Assembly: GCF_009882985.1 (NCBI RefSeq)
Contig: NZ_WTUZ01000015.1
Span: 15,117 to 79,116 of the forward strand
DNA from: Paenibacillus silvestris
GTDB lineage: Bacteria; Bacillota; Bacilli; Paenibacillales; NBRC-103111
Reading direction: 5' to 3'
DNA: 64,000 nucleotides
The notes beneath the pieces were generated by a model that worked only from the letters and a program-made list of their open reading frames with translations, was not told where the DNA came from and searched no databases. Positions within the stretch are counted from its first letter, which is position 1. Every line of letters begins with the position of its first letter. This document shows, piece by piece, positions 28,681 to 38,132 of the stretch. Position numbers and translations under genes: made by a program.

Positions 28681-30513
28681 ATGAAGGGCATCCGCTTCTT
28701 CCAATCGATCCAAGCAAAGCTGATTATTGTGTATGTCTTGCTCATTTTGATTGCGATGCAGCTTATCGGGGTGTATTTCTACAAAACAGTGGAGACGTAT
28801 TTCAAAAACGACTTCTTGGCTTCGCGCAACAGCCAGGTTACGCTGCTGGCTGGTTTCGTGGGGTCCTATCTCACAGGGGATCAGGACAGCAAGAATGCTG
28901 CCGAAGGCAAGAAAACGTACGCGGATTTGAACGAGTTCGTTAGCAATTTATTTTCGATTAATAATGCTGAAATTCAAATTATAGATGCCAACGGGAACGT
29001 CATCAGCACGTCGGTTCCCAATCATTTAAAGCAAAAAAATACGCAGCCGGAAGTCATCCGAGCGCTGCAAGGGATCAAGGACAACCAGCGGATCTTCACG
29101 GATGAAGATGGTTATCGGAAGGTCATCATCGCTAAGCCTGTGGGCAGTGGTGCTCGTGTTCTGGGCGCTGTCTATCTCATCGCATCTATGGAGGATGTCT
29201 ATAAGACGATTCGGTCGATTAATCGCATCCTGATTTCGGGTACATTGATTGCGCTAGGGTTAACAGCCATCCTTGGTGTCATCCTTACAAGTACAATTAC
29301 GAATCCAATCAAAGAGATTACGAAGCAGGCGACAGCAGTTGCAGAGGGAAATTTTGATCAGCAGGTTATTATTCAAGGTACCGATGAGATCGGTCAGCTC
29401 GGTCATACGTTTAATTTCATGATGAATCGGCTCAGGGAAGCTCTTTCTCTCAATGAAGAGGAGAAGGAGAAGCTGGCATCCATCTTGACGAATATGAACG
29501 ACGGGGTCATCGCAACGGATGATAAAGGGCATGTCATCGTCTTGAACCGCCGGGCGAAGCAAATTCTGCAGGCGGAAGAAGAAACGACTATCGGCCTCGA
29601 TATCTCCAAGGTGCTCGGGATTCCGAACGAAACGATTCAAGGGCTTCTTCAAGGAGAGGTGCGGACGACGCTGCTCGATATTGAGCTTCCGGATGATGAT
29701 GAACAATTCTCCGTACGCATTACCTTCACACCGATTCATCGCCGGGGAGAAGGGCAGAGCGGGATTATTGCGGTGTTGCAGGACGTAACAGATCAAGAGA
29801 AGTTGGAGCAAGCTAGACGCGAGTTCGTTGCGAACGTGTCGCACGAACTGCGTACACCGCTGACGACGATCAAGAGCTATCTGGAAGCGCTTGATGATGG
29901 CGCTATTGAGGAGCCGCAACTGGCTTCTCGCTTTATCAGCGTGACGCGCAGCGAGACAGAGCGGATGATCCGCTTAGTAACGGATCTCTTACACTTATCG
30001 AGGCTGGATTCCAAGCAGTCGATGATGAGCAAATCAACAACACTTGTGAGCGAGATGCTGGAGGAAGTGGCCGATCGGTTCTCTTTTCAGCTGCAGCAGC
30101 GCAAGATTGAGATTGTGATTCGGGTAGAGAAAGGCGTAACCGGCCTGCTGCTCGACCGTGACAAGATTGATCAGGTTCTCGATAATCTGGTGTCGAACGC
30201 GATTAAATATACGGGTGATGAAGGCGCAATCCGGCTGGAGGCTCGGAAGATTGAGAAGGATATGCTGGAAATTTCCGTTCAGGATAATGGTATTGGGATT
30301 CCGAAGAAGGATTTGACCCGTATTTTTGACCGGTTCTATCGCGTAGACAAAGCGCGTTCTAGGAATATGGGCGGTACAGGATTAGGATTATCCATTGCCC
30401 GGGAAATAGTCAAAGCACATGGTGGAACGATTAATTTAGAGTCCGAGTTGGGACAAGGAACCCGTGTTGTATTTACGCTGCCGATCCAGCAAGAGGAGGA
30501 AGATGAGCTATGA
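28681..30513 (+). CDS. walK: WalK (YycG), sensor histidine kinase
   Basis: The 610-residue kinase has two membrane helices (about residues 12-32 and 182-205) with an extracellular PAS-like domain between, then HAMP, a cytoplasmic PAS domain (about 265-365), and the kinase core with ANVSHELRTPLTTIKSYLE (His near 389), N box, and GGTGLGLSIAREI. It phosphorylates WalR in response to lipid II or wall cleavage in relatives. The stop overlaps the yycH start by four bases. Confidence 0.97.
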   Translation: MKGIRFFQSIQAKLIIVYVLLILIAMQLIGVYFYKTVETYFKNDFLASRNSQVTLLAGFVGSYLTGDQDSKNAAEGKKTYADLNEFVSNLFSINNAEIQIIDANGNVISTSVPNHLKQKNTQPEVIRALQGIKDNQRIFTDEDGYRKVIIAKPVGSGARVLGAVYLIASMEDVYKTIRSINRILISGTLIALGLTAILGVILTSTITNPIKEITKQATAVAEGNFDQQVIIQGTDEIGQLGHTFNFMMNRLREALSLNEEEKEKLASILTNMNDGVIATDDKGHVIVLNRRAKQILQAEEETTIGLDISKVLGIPNETIQGLLQGEVRTTLLDIELPDDDEQFSVRITFTPIHRRGEGQSGIIAVLQDVTDQEKLEQARREFVANVSHELRTPLTTIKSYLEALDDGAIEEPQLASRFISVTRSETERMIRLVTDLLHLSRLDSKQSMMSKSTTLVSEMLEEVADRFSFQLQQRKIEIVIRVEKGVTGLLLDRDKIDQVLDNLVSNAIKYTGDEGAIRLEARKIEKDMLEISVQDNGIGIPKKDLTRIFDRFYRVDKARSRNMGGTGLGLSIAREIVKAHGGTINLESELGQGTRVVFTLPIQQEEEDEL

Positions 30514-31799
30514 TTGAGAGCCTAAAATCTATCGCGCTTGTCATCCTGATTGGTACCTCGCTGTATCAAAGTTTTTTGCTGGCGTCGTACAGTCCGCCTA
30601 AGATTGAGCCCATCCAACAAAGCAATTATGTGCAAACGGAGACGCTTGGGAAGCAGGCAGAGCTGCAGGATATGCTTTTCCCGGATCAGATTATTGTCCA
30701 TTTGGGCAACCAGCAGCATTCCGTGCTGTATCCCACCAATTATTATTATACGAGACTGCTCGACAACATTAAGCAGCGGAGCTTCAGGGGCTTCCGCAAA
30801 ACGTCCATGTATCTGGTGAATGTGAACTGGGAAGATGTTCGTAATAAACAGCAAGGCGTCGAAATTCGGTTCCGGGACGGCATTCCATTCACTATTCTGC
30901 AGCAGGTACTGCGGATTGAGGGTGAGCTGCCAGCGGAGAATGATAAAGTGACGCGGATTTGGATTTACTCGAAAGGCACTGACGAAGATGTTCGCGCTTT
31001 CTTCTTTACGGATTCCCCAGGCGTAGGGTATGAGGTCATTGGGGCCGATTTTACAAGTAAAGACGTGGAGAACTTCGCAGCTTTCGGTGACATTACGAAT
31101 TTGTACAAGACGACGAACAGCGGTGATTACTATCTGCCGGTCAAGCCGCTCAGGCTTCCGAGCTATACGTTCAATTACACCCAGCTTACGGCGGATCAAT
31201 TGAAACAAAGTTTATTCGTAGATCCTGGCATTACCCGCTATCTCAAAGAGCGCGATGGTTCAGAAATCTATACGGACAGCAAACGCGGTTTCCAGCTTAA
31301 TCGTGACCTGCGGTGGATTACGTATTCCGACCCTGTTGCTCCTGTAGAGAGCAAAAGCGAAGTGCTGGAAAACTTGCTGGCCGGCATTAAATTCATCAAC
31401 CAGCATATTGGTTGGGACGGTAAATATATGGTGGCTCGCACGCCACAGAAGCAGCTTTTTGACAATCAAGCCTTTACGTTCCGTCAGTATTATGAATCCT
31501 TGCCGATTGTAACGGCACAGCCCGAAGGTTATGGTTCTCTGAAAATGCAGGTGCAGAAGGGAATCATCTCTGGATTCGAACGATCAATGATTATTCCGGA
31601 TCTGAAGACCGCTCAGCGGCGCGATGGGGAGATATTATCCGGTGATGCATTAGAAGAACGGCTGCAGTATTATCAGCGACGGTCCAGCATCGTCTCTATT
31701 TTCCCAGCGTATCATCCGGTTGTTTCGGAAAAGTCGCTCACATTAGTTCCTGTATGGGCCTTGGAACTGCGGGATGGCACGTATGATTTCATCGAATAG
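30510..31799 (+). CDS. yycH: YycH, WalK regulatory membrane protein
   Basis: A 429-residue protein with a single N-terminal helix (IALVILIGTSLYQSFLLASY) and a large extracytoplasmic domain, the layout of YycH, which with YycI modulates WalK through membrane helices. It follows walK with an ATGA overlap and is followed by yycI. Sequence identity to B. subtilis YycH is low as is usual for the family, so the call rests on order, topology and length. Confidence 0.9.
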   Translation: MIESLKSIALVILIGTSLYQSFLLASYSPPKIEPIQQSNYVQTETLGKQAELQDMLFPDQIIVHLGNQQHSVLYPTNYYYTRLLDNIKQRSFRGFRKTSMYLVNVNWEDVRNKQQGVEIRFRDGIPFTILQQVLRIEGELPAENDKVTRIWIYSKGTDEDVRAFFFTDSPGVGYEVIGADFTSKDVENFAAFGDITNLYKTTNSGDYYLPVKPLRLPSYTFNYTQLTADQLKQSLFVDPGITRYLKERDGSEIYTDSKRGFQLNRDLRWITYSDPVAPVESKSEVLENLLAGIKFINQHIGWDGKYMVARTPQKQLFDNQAFTFRQYYESLPIVTAQPEGYGSLKMQVQKGIISGFERSMIIPDLKTAQRRDGEILSGDALEERLQYYQRRSSIVSIFPAYHPVVSEKSLTLVPVWALELRDGTYDFIE

Positions 31800-31838
31800 T
31801 TTGATTAAGTTAATTTGTATGGAAAGGTTGGTGAGATC

Positions 31839-32663
31839 ATGAATTGGAGCAGGGCCAAAACGATCCTGATTTGCTCCTTTTTGCTGCTCAATATGATTCT
31901 TGGCTTCCAGCTGTGGTCCACCAATCGCTCCAACCAGACGGAAATCTCGCTAGATACTTCAGGGACGATCGAAGAGCTGAATCGTGCGCTCCACAGTAAA
32001 AATATTCGGCTAGCCGTTGAATTACCGACGGATGTTACGAAACTGAAGGTTATTACGGTGAAAAAAGATGATAGTATAAAGCCTGGGGATGAGAAAGTCT
32101 TGAAAACGCCTATAAGCATGAGCGCGCTGCTCGGCAAGGGGGCAAGTAAAGAGGTTCAAGCCCAGTCGGAGATTCCGAATTTTAACCTGTATCAGTTGGA
32201 TTCGGCGGTAAGAACCAATGGTACTTATGTATTTAATCAGCTGTATGGCAAGCTTCCGCTCTTTGACATGACGGTAGAGCTGAATGAGGAAAATGGAGAA
32301 ATTACCAGTTACCGTCAAGCCTACGTTGAAGTAGAATCAGGAGTAGAACAAACGGAGCAAAAGCTGATTCCCGCTCAATTAGCGGTACGCAGTCTTGTAG
32401 ATAACTATTTAAGCGAAGGCTCGATTATAACGGAGGTCAGATTGGGGTACCATGGACAGCCCTATAACTCTGAGACGCAGCCGATGTTCCCGCACTGGCG
32501 GATTACGATTGATAATCGGGATATTTATTATCTGCAAGCGTTCAACGGCGCAGTGGAATCTCCGCAAAAAGGATTGGATCCAGTTCCTTTTGGAACGCAA
32601 GAAATCGGTAAACCCGAAAGTACAAGCAATAGCGATGATAAGAACAAGCCAGATAAGAAGTAG
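31839..32663 (+). CDS. yycI: YycI, WalK regulatory membrane protein
   Basis: A 274-residue protein with one N-terminal helix (MNWSRAKTILICSFLLLNMIL, typical of YycI) and an extracytoplasmic YycH/YycI fold. ATG 31839 is preferred over an in-frame TTG at 31815 because GGTGAG lies four bases upstream and the transmembrane start matches the family. The C-terminus is a short disordered, Lys/Asp/Asn-rich tail. It acts with YycH on WalK. Confidence 0.9.
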   Translation: MNWSRAKTILICSFLLLNMILGFQLWSTNRSNQTEISLDTSGTIEELNRALHSKNIRLAVELPTDVTKLKVITVKKDDSIKPGDEKVLKTPISMSALLGKGASKEVQAQSEIPNFNLYQLDSAVRTNGTYVFNQLYGKLPLFDMTVELNEENGEITSYRQAYVEVESGVEQTEQKLIPAQLAVRSLVDNYLSEGSIITEVRLGYHGQPYNSETQPMFPHWRITIDNRDIYYLQAFNGAVESPQKGLDPVPFGTQEIGKPESTSNSDDKNKPDKK

Positions 32664-32730
32664 CACGATAGCGACTTACATAAACAGCTAAAAAGCATGT
32701 GTACATGTATGCATAGAGGAGCAGGGTAGG

Positions 32731-33531
32731 ATGGGTATGAGGTTTACAGTGCTGTCGAGCGGTTCGACGGGGAATGCGACGGTCGTCGACAATGGGGAGA
32801 CCAAGGTGCTTATCGATGTGGGCTTCAGCGCGAAGAAGATGGAGGCGTTGATGAAGGAACGCGAGCTAGCGGCGAACACGATTGACGCCATTGTGATCAC
32901 ACATGAGCATTCGGATCATATCAAAGGGTTAGGCGCATTCGCGCGTAAGTACGATTTGCCCATCTATGCGAACGAGAAGACGTGGGTAGAATTAGATCGC
33001 CAGATCGGTGTCATTGCGGAAGAGAACAAGCGGGTTATGGAAACCGGCAGCGTCGAAGAGTTCGGTACTCTGCGCGTTGAATCGTTCGGGATTTCGCATG
33101 ATGCGGCGGAACCGGTGGGTTATTGCTTTTATGAAGGTGAGCAGAAGATAAGTGTCGTCACAGATCTAGGCTATATGAGCGAGAAAGTGAAAGAGAAGAT
33201 TATAGATTCGGATGCTTTGGTGCTAGAGACGAATCATGACGTAGACATGCTCCGTGTCGGGCACTATCCTTGGAGCATTAAGCGCCGCATTCTCGGGGAT
33301 AAGGGGCATTTATCCAACGAAGCCGCGGGAGAAGCGCTCTGTGACGTGATGACGAATAAGACGAAGTCCGTCTATATGGCACATTTAAGCCGTGACCATA
33401 ATTTAATGGATTTGGCCAGGCTAACGGTGAATAACATAGTACAAGAGCGTGCCCCTGAGTCTAAGCAGCTACGATTAATGGATACGTACTTCGACCGTTC
33501 TACGAAATGGGATGTATTGGATTCGGAGTAA
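32731..33531 (+). CDS. yycJ: YycJ (WalJ), metallo-beta-lactamase-fold nuclease
   Basis: A 266-residue protein of the metallo-beta-lactamase family with the zinc motif THEHSDHIKGL (about residues 56-66), further ligands in SHDAAEP and the terminal HLSRDHN. Relatives in Bacilli are 5' exonuclease-like enzymes tied to DNA mismatch repair and coordination of division with wall synthesis. ATG 32731 and 32737 are both possible. It is the fifth gene of the wal operon. Confidence 0.95.
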   Translation: MGMRFTVLSSGSTGNATVVDNGETKVLIDVGFSAKKMEALMKERELAANTIDAIVITHEHSDHIKGLGAFARKYDLPIYANEKTWVELDRQIGVIAEENKRVMETGSVEEFGTLRVESFGISHDAAEPVGYCFYEGEQKISVVTDLGYMSEKVKEKIIDSDALVLETNHDVDMLRVGHYPWSIKRRILGDKGHLSNEAAGEALCDVMTNKTKSVYMAHLSRDHNLMDLARLTVNNIVQERAPESKQLRLMDTYFDRSTKWDVLDSE

Positions 33532-33709
33532 GCGCGGCGTCGATTTCTTTGGATTTGAGCTGGATTTCCTGAGGCGTGATTAGGCCCTTATCAATCAGTG
33601 TTTGAATGAGAGATGAAAGAACGAGGGATTGGTGGTAAAGGCTGTCTTTGAGGTCAGCGAGCTTCCCGATCATGTTGATTTCGTCCATATGGGATGGAAT
33701 ACGATTCAT
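33500..33709 (-). CDS. Small helical protein between yycJ and htrA, unknown
   Basis: A 69-residue protein MNRIPSHMDEINMIGKLADLKDSLY onward, mostly helical, with a C-terminal segment LIDKGLITPQEIQLKSKEID like a short two-helix oligomerisation module. The minus-strand start at 33709 has AAAGGAGA nine bases upstream. It overlaps the end of yycJ by 32 bases and lies opposite to the operon direction. Not recognised; conserved placement in Paenibacillus is my recollection, not shown here. Confidence 0.65.
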   Translation of the reverse strand: MNRIPSHMDEINMIGKLADLKDSLYHQSLVLSSLIQTLIDKGLITPQEIQLKSKEIDAALTPNPIHPIS

Positions 33710-33889
33710 AATGTGCATTCTCCTTTGTTTTTCTGATTTAAAGTTACTGTTAACTCTAGTAATTCCTTGAGAGATTTGGTTTACTATTATTGTAGGCAAG
33801 AACGGAACGAAACATTCCTATTTTTTGCAAATAAGATTCTGAGGCAAGAGCGGCATGACCCGCCCCCTGTCAGCAAGGAGGGACACCCT

Positions 33890-35113
33890 GTGAGTTTGTT
33901 TGATGATGATTTTTATTCGACGAAAAGAACCAAGCAGCGAGAGCCTGTATGGCGTCCTAAACGTTCGGGTGGATTTACAGGTTTTACGGAACGCAGACGA
34001 AATGTGGCCCTTGTAGCGGGTGTAGGCGGGGCTTTATCGATGCTTTTGCTAGTTGGATTGGTTAGCGGGTTGGGTCCAACTGAACCGCAAGCCGATGCGA
34101 TAGCGATACCAGCTGCAGTTGCGAACGCCGAGACGCGTCCGATGAACATCAACGACTCTGTCGTGGCAGCAACGGAGAAAATTAAGCCGGCCGTGGTCAG
34201 TGTGATTTCCTCCAAGAAGGATGATAAGGGCCAAGAGAGCGGAATTGGGATTGGATCGGGTGTCATTTTTTCTCGAAATGGCGATAAAGTGCGGATCGTG
34301 ACGAATAGTCATGTCGTTGAAAGTGGGAACCAGTTTGAAATTGTCAATTTTCAAGGCGAGCATCGCAAAGCTACGCTGGTCGGCAACGACCGGATTACGG
34401 ATTTAGCCGTTTTGGAAGCTGATAGTAAAGATATTAAGGTAATAGCGGAATTTGGCGATTCCGAGTCGCTGCGCGCTGGTGAGATGGCGATTGCTGTCGG
34501 TAACCCGCTAGGCCTAGGCTTCTCGCCAACCGTTACCCAGGGCATCATTTCATCACCAAAACGGACGATTCCGGTTTCTTTGTCCCGTGAGGGTACGGAT
34601 TATGACTGGGAGATGGATGTCATTCAGACCGACGCGGCGATCAATCAAGGGAACAGCGGTGGACCCCTGGTGAATATCGAGGGCAAAGTCATTGGCATTA
34701 ATTCGATGAAAATCTCGGATACTGGCGTTGAGGGATTAGGGTTCGCGATCCCCATTAACAGTGCGAAGCCGATTATCGATAGTCTGATCACGGATCACAA
34801 GGTCAAAAGACCGCTGATGGGTGTGTCGACGCAGGAATTACAAGCTTTTAAAGGGACGGATGTATTAAAGCTGCCCGCAGATGTGAAAACTGGAGTTATC
34901 GTCTTCGAAGTCTCCGGACCTTCCAAGGAAGCGGGTCTGAAACCGCAGGATGTCATTGTGCTGCTGGATGACCGGAAGATTGATAGCACGATCACGCTGC
35001 GCAAGTATTTATATAATGAGAAACACATCGGTGATAAAGTGAACGTCACGTATTATCGCGGCGGCAAGAAGATGAATGCGGTGGTAACGTTAGTGGAAGC
35101 AACCGATAAATAA
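33890..35113 (+). CDS. htrA: HtrA-type membrane serine protease (YycK)
   Basis: A 407-residue protease starting at GTG 33890, seven bases after AAGGAGGG; the longer ORF from 33767 is rejected. One membrane helix (about residues 38-60) precedes a trypsin-like domain with the triad in TNSHVVE (His near 143), DLAVLEAD (Asp near 175) and QGNSGGPLVN (Ser near 255), and one C-terminal PDZ domain (about 300-400). It degrades misfolded exported proteins. It is last or nearly last in the wal operon, as in B. subtilis. Confidence 0.96.
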   Translation: MSLFDDDFYSTKRTKQREPVWRPKRSGGFTGFTERRRNVALVAGVGGALSMLLLVGLVSGLGPTEPQADAIAIPAAVANAETRPMNINDSVVAATEKIKPAVVSVISSKKDDKGQESGIGIGSGVIFSRNGDKVRIVTNSHVVESGNQFEIVNFQGEHRKATLVGNDRITDLAVLEADSKDIKVIAEFGDSESLRAGEMAIAVGNPLGLGFSPTVTQGIISSPKRTIPVSLSREGTDYDWEMDVIQTDAAINQGNSGGPLVNIEGKVIGINSMKISDTGVEGLGFAIPINSAKPIIDSLITDHKVKRPLMGVSTQELQAFKGTDVLKLPADVKTGVIVFEVSGPSKEAGLKPQDVIVLLDDRKIDSTITLRKYLYNEKHIGDKVNVTYYRGGKKMNAVVTLVEATDK

Positions 35114-35146
35114 GATATTGAAACAATGCGGATGAGAGGTAGTTGC

Positions 35147-35314
35147 ATGCACGTAGTTTGTAAAGATCATGTGGAAATCGCGATTGATGAGTTTGTCGAT
35201 GAATACGAGGAAGCGCCGGACGTTGTGGATTTGCTGAAGACCCACTTCGCGAACTGGGAGCCTCCTTCACATTGTGAGCATTGCCAGGAGTTAGCGCGAT
35301 TTCTAGTTGTATGA
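35147..35314 (+). CDS. CxxH/CxxC (YyzF-like) small protein
   Basis: A 55-residue protein with VCKDH near the start and CEHCQ near the end (residues 5-8 and about 46-49), giving the paired Cys-x-x-His and Cys-x-x-Cys of the YyzF-type family found between htrA and rlmH. It likely binds one metal ion; function unknown. ATG 35147 is supported by GAGAGGTAG upstream. A strong terminator follows. Confidence 0.85.
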   Translation: MHVVCKDHVEIAIDEFVDEYEEAPDVVDLLKTHFANWEPPSHCEHCQELARFLVV

Positions 35315-35337
35315 GGAAGGCTGATGCCTTCCTTTTT
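35314..35337 (+). terminator. Terminator before rlmH
   Basis: AGGAAGGC / GCCTTCCT with a TGAT loop is followed by five T. It overlaps the stop of the YyzF-like gene and closes the wal transcript. Confidence 0.93.
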
Positions 35338-35429
35338 GTTTTGGTTGGGTGAGGGGAAAAGGTAGCGGAGGATGCAAGAGAAGTAAAGGATAAAGAGAGC
35401 GAAGGGTAAAGAGAAGGGATGTTTCGTTA

Positions 35430-35909
35430 ATGCAGATTCAGATTTTAACGGTTGGGAAGTTGAAGGAGCGCTATCTGGTGGATGGGATCGCGGAGTACGT
35501 CAAGCGCCTTGGGCCTTATGCCAAGGTGCAGATGATTGAGGTGCCGGATGAGAAGGCACCGGAGAACATGAGCGCAGCTGAGGAGCAGCAGGTGCGGGAT
35601 CGTGAGGGCGCGCGTCTGTTGACTGCGCTGCGCCCTGATGTGTACGTCGTGGCGCTGGCCATCGACGGCGAGATGTGGTCGAGCGACCAGCTGGCAGGCT
35701 CGCTCGACAAGTTGGCCACCTATGGGCGGAGCCAGGTGGCCTTCGTGATCGGCGGCTCGCTGGGGCTATCGAGCGAGCTGCTACGCCGTGCGGATATGCG
35801 GCTGAGTTTTGGCCGCATGACGCTGCCGCACCAGCTGATGCGGCTGGTGCTGGTGGAGCAGATTTATCGCGCGATGCGGATAAATCGGGGGGAGCCGTAT
35901 CATAAGTAA
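35430..35909 (+). CDS. rlmH: RlmH, 23S rRNA pseudouridine-1915 N3-methyltransferase
   Basis: A 159-residue SPOUT methyltransferase acting on 70S ribosomes. Typical segments are [34 protein letters not shown] (the SAM knot, about residues 105-118) and [22 protein letters not shown], ending NRGEPYHK. Its last codons, 35888-35909, are the attachment site used by staphylococcal SCC elements, and similar sequences recur three times to the right here. It is the last gene of the conserved origin region before the accessory islands. Confidence 0.97.
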   Translation: MQIQILTVGKLKERYLVDGIAEYVKRLGPYAKVQMIEVPDEKAPENMSAAEEQQVRDREGARLLTALRPDVYVVALAIDGEMWSSDQLAGSLDKLATYGRSQVAFVIGGSLGLSSELLRRADMRLSFGRMTLPHQLMRLVLVEQIYRAMRINRGEPYHK

Positions 35910-35910
35910 G
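35892..35910 (+). repeat. Attachment site 1 (rlmH 3' end)
   Basis: GAGCCGTATCATAAGTAAG, coding Glu-Pro-Tyr-His-Lys-stop of rlmH. In staphylococci the equivalent rlmH 3' sequence is the SCC att site. The same 19 bases recur at 43311 with one change, and at 45439 and 47918 with more. Confidence 0.8.
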
Positions 35911-36080
35911 GGCAACTTTTTTTGCTGAATTGGTTGTTTACATGGGACTTTTTATTCTTTAGGCTAAAGATGCAGTCTTTTTATTGGTTTTACATTTTGC
36001 AGTGAGCCACACTCTGCGTGTTAGCCCTTATCACATCCCACTGTTAGGGGAAAGGTTGGGAGGAGATCGAGAAAAGAAAA

Positions 36081-36107
36081 GTGTCAAATGTGTCAATGGT
36101 GTCAGAT
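36081..36107 (+). repeat. Three tandem 9-base repeats (iteron-like)
   Basis: GTGTCAAAT, GTGTCAATG and GTGTCAGAT follow one another directly in the 253-base gap between rlmH and the recombinase gene. A TGACGCAACTTTCGG follows at 36119. Related sequence is found at 38146-38175 and 40688-40700. The rest of the gap (35910-36080) shows no gene. Confidence 0.6.
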
Positions 36108-36162
36108 TAGAGTCGGTATTGACGCAACTTTCGGTTCCTTCGGTCACAACGCAACACCCTCC

Positions 36163-37833
36163 TTAGATTATGATTGTGAAACGGGGAGACTTTTGCTTGG
36201 AAAAAGCAAAAGCCCCATCCAACTTAGCGGTGGATGGGGCTGTACCTAAAAAATACGCTGTTACTTTTTCATCGAACTCCAATTCTATGCCTTTCAGTTT
36301 CTGACCTTTCTGAACGGAGATCTGTTTGACTATCGTTTGGATCAGGGTCTTTCTTGCGTCTGTGGGTGAGGACTGGAGAAGCTTGTTGAAATCGCTCAAA
36401 GCACGACGTACGGAATGCAGGGCTACGGGTTCTGACTGATTTTCATCTAAGAGTCTTTCTGCCTCGGTTTTACGAAGGGCAAGTGTATTATACTTTTCCT
36501 TCAACTCATTCATGCGCTCGACCAGCATTTCTTTGTCCATCACGTCGTTCTCGTAGAGGGTGAAGTACTTTTGCTTTTGGATGTCCAGGGTTTTGAGCTC
36601 CTTGTCTATCGAAGCAATTTCCTTCTGAAGCGGGACGATGTCCTTGGTTCTGGCTTGGTTGATTTTTTTAACAATGTCTTCTAAGACCTTTGGTTGACAT
36701 GCGACCTCCCCGATGCGCTCGACTACAAAATTCTCGGCAAAGTCAGCCTTGACTGAGTTAGAATTGCAAACGCGGCTTCCCTTGTTTCGGAAATTGCTGC
36801 AGACATAATACCTGCGGACAACTTTCGAGCCGTCTTTCAGGGTGCCATTTATTCGATGTGCTATAAGTGATGCTCCGCACTGAGGGCATCGCATGAGTCC
36901 GGTGAGGAGGTAGATTCCGTCGAATTTTCGCGGAGTGGAAACTGCTTTTTTCTTGTAGAGTATTTGAACAGCTTCCCAAAGATCATCAGTGATGATCGGA
37001 GCATGTTCCCCGTTTACCAAAATGGGGTCTTTGTTGGTACCTTTTCTTCTTTTTTCGTTCCAGTTCTCTCTTACGTTGTATCTGATCTTCCCAATGTAGA
37101 TGGGGTTATTGATGATTGTTTTGACGGAAACGCTGCTGAAATAGTTACCGGGTTTCGTCTTGAATCCTTCTTTATTCAACTGGTTTGCGGTGCTTTTAAG
37201 TCCTTGTCCTGCCGCGTACATCCGAAAGATCTTTCGGATGAGTTCAGCTTCAATGTGATTGATCTGTAGAGCGGACTCCTTTCCCCTAGCAGTAAGGACT
37301 TCCACCAAGTCATACCCGAGAACGGTTCCTCCATTCCACTTACCATTTCTAGCTCGTTGTTTCATTCCCATTTTGACGTTCTCGACGATGGTATTTCTCT
37401 GAAACTCGGCGATTACTCCGAGCATCTGGATGCTAAGCTTTCCGGAGGCCGTTTCCGTGTCGAAATCCTTCTCAGAAAAGCTCCGGAATTTCACATTGTG
37501 CTTATTCAGATGCTCAACAATGTTGAGCAAGTCAGACATCTTTCGGCTTATGCGGTCTAACTTCCAGACCAACACTTCTTGTATTTTTCCTTCCTCAATG
37601 TCGCTTAGAAGTGACTTGATTGCTGGCCGCTTCTGAATGGTTTTACCGGAAATTCCAGCATCAACGTACTCTTTGTAGACGATCTTCTGCTCCGAGTTGC
37701 AAAGGCTTCGGAGGGTGCTGAGCTGTGCCTCGATGCTGTAACCCTGCTCCGCTTGTTCCTCAGTGCTAACTCGAGCGTAGATTCCAACGTACACTATGTC
37801 AGATGGTTGAAGCAACTCGATTTGTTTTTTCAT
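36163..37833 (-). CDS. Large serine recombinase, CcrC-like
   Basis: The 556-residue protein has a resolvase catalytic domain with nucleophile Ser in YARVSTEEQ (about residue 23) and LDRISRKMSDLL (about 94), a recombinase domain (about 175-285, NPIYIGKIRYN), a zinc ribbon with CPQCG ... YYVCSNFRNKG (about 320-365) and a coiled-coil C-terminus. This is the layout and length of SCC CcrC (about 558 residues). GAAGGAGC precedes the ATG. It lies right beside rlmH and points toward it. Its last 20 or so codons coincide with a hairpin terminator, so the tail is probably not conserved. It likely inserts and excises the island at rlmH. Confidence 0.92.
   Translation of the reverse strand: MKKQIELLQPSDIVYVGIYARVSTEEQAEQGYSIEAQLSTLRSLCNSEQKIVYKEYVDAGISGKTIQKRPAIKSLLSDIEEGKIQEVLVWKLDRISRKMSDLLNIVEHLNKHNVKFRSFSEKDFDTETASGKLSIQMLGVIAEFQRNTIVENVKMGMKQRARNGKWNGGTVLGYDLVEVLTARGKESALQINHIEAELIRKIFRMYAAGQGLKSTANQLNKEGFKTKPGNYFSSVSVKTIINNPIYIGKIRYNVRENWNEKRRKGTNKDPILVNGEHAPIITDDLWEAVQILYKKKAVSTPRKFDGIYLLTGLMRCPQCGASLIAHRINGTLKDGSKVVRRYYVCSNFRNKGSRVCNSNSVKADFAENFVVERIGEVACQPKVLEDIVKKINQARTKDIVPLQKEIASIDKELKTLDIQKQKYFTLYENDVMDKEMLVERMNELKEKYNTLALRKTEAERLLDENQSEPVALHSVRRALSDFNKLLQSSPTDARKTLIQTIVKQISVQKGQKLKGIELEFDEKVTAYFLGTAPSTAKLDGAFAFSKQKSPRFTIII
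36203..36241 (-). terminator. Terminator inside the recombinase 3' end
   Basis: AGCCCCATCCA (36211-36221) and TGGATGGGGCT (36231-36241) form a perfect 11-base stem. Read on the minus strand it is followed by TTTTGCTTTTT. The reading frame runs through it and stops 40 bases beyond. Confidence 0.82.
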
Positions 37834-37850
37834 GTATTTTGCTCCTTCTG

Positions 37851-38081
37851 TTAGCTTGCTATTTCAGATTCGATCTTACCAAGCTTAAGCCCAAAATTAT
37901 TGTAAGATTCAAGCATTCGAACCATCTCCTCAGTAGAAACTTTTTTTTGAAGGGAGTTTTTCCGAGATGGGATGAATACTACGAATGGCATCGATTGACA
38001 ATGGTTCTTGAGATACTCCGTTACCATTTCGGACAAAATTCCAATCATCTGCTCGTAGGGAAAGTTCTGTTTCGTTATCAC
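37851..38081 (-). CDS. Small protein between ATPase and recombinase
   Basis: A 76-residue protein starting at GTG 38081 with AAGGATGG nine bases upstream, and ending 17 bases before the recombinase start. It has helical ends and a central beta element MPFVVFIPSRK. It occupies the position where SCC elements have a small DUF1413 gene between cch and ccr, but I cannot show sequence similarity. Function unknown; co-expression with the recombinase is likely. Confidence 0.65.
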   Translation of the reverse strand: MITKQNFPYEQMIGILSEMVTEYLKNHCQSMPFVVFIPSRKNSLQKKVSTEEMVRMLESYNNFGLKLGKIESEIAS

Positions 38082-38132
38082 TTAGTTGCACCATCCTTTT
38101 TACGTAGTTTATTGAACTGTGAACGACCAAGA

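Noticed and set aside
29260..31208. Long minus-strand frames opposite walK and yycH (219 and 228 codons)
   Set aside because: They are shadows of well-identified genes, with no ribosome sites or family features.
35984..36166. 60-codon + strand frame between rlmH and the recombinase
   Set aside because: No ribosome site and it includes the iteron repeats; composition is not protein-like.
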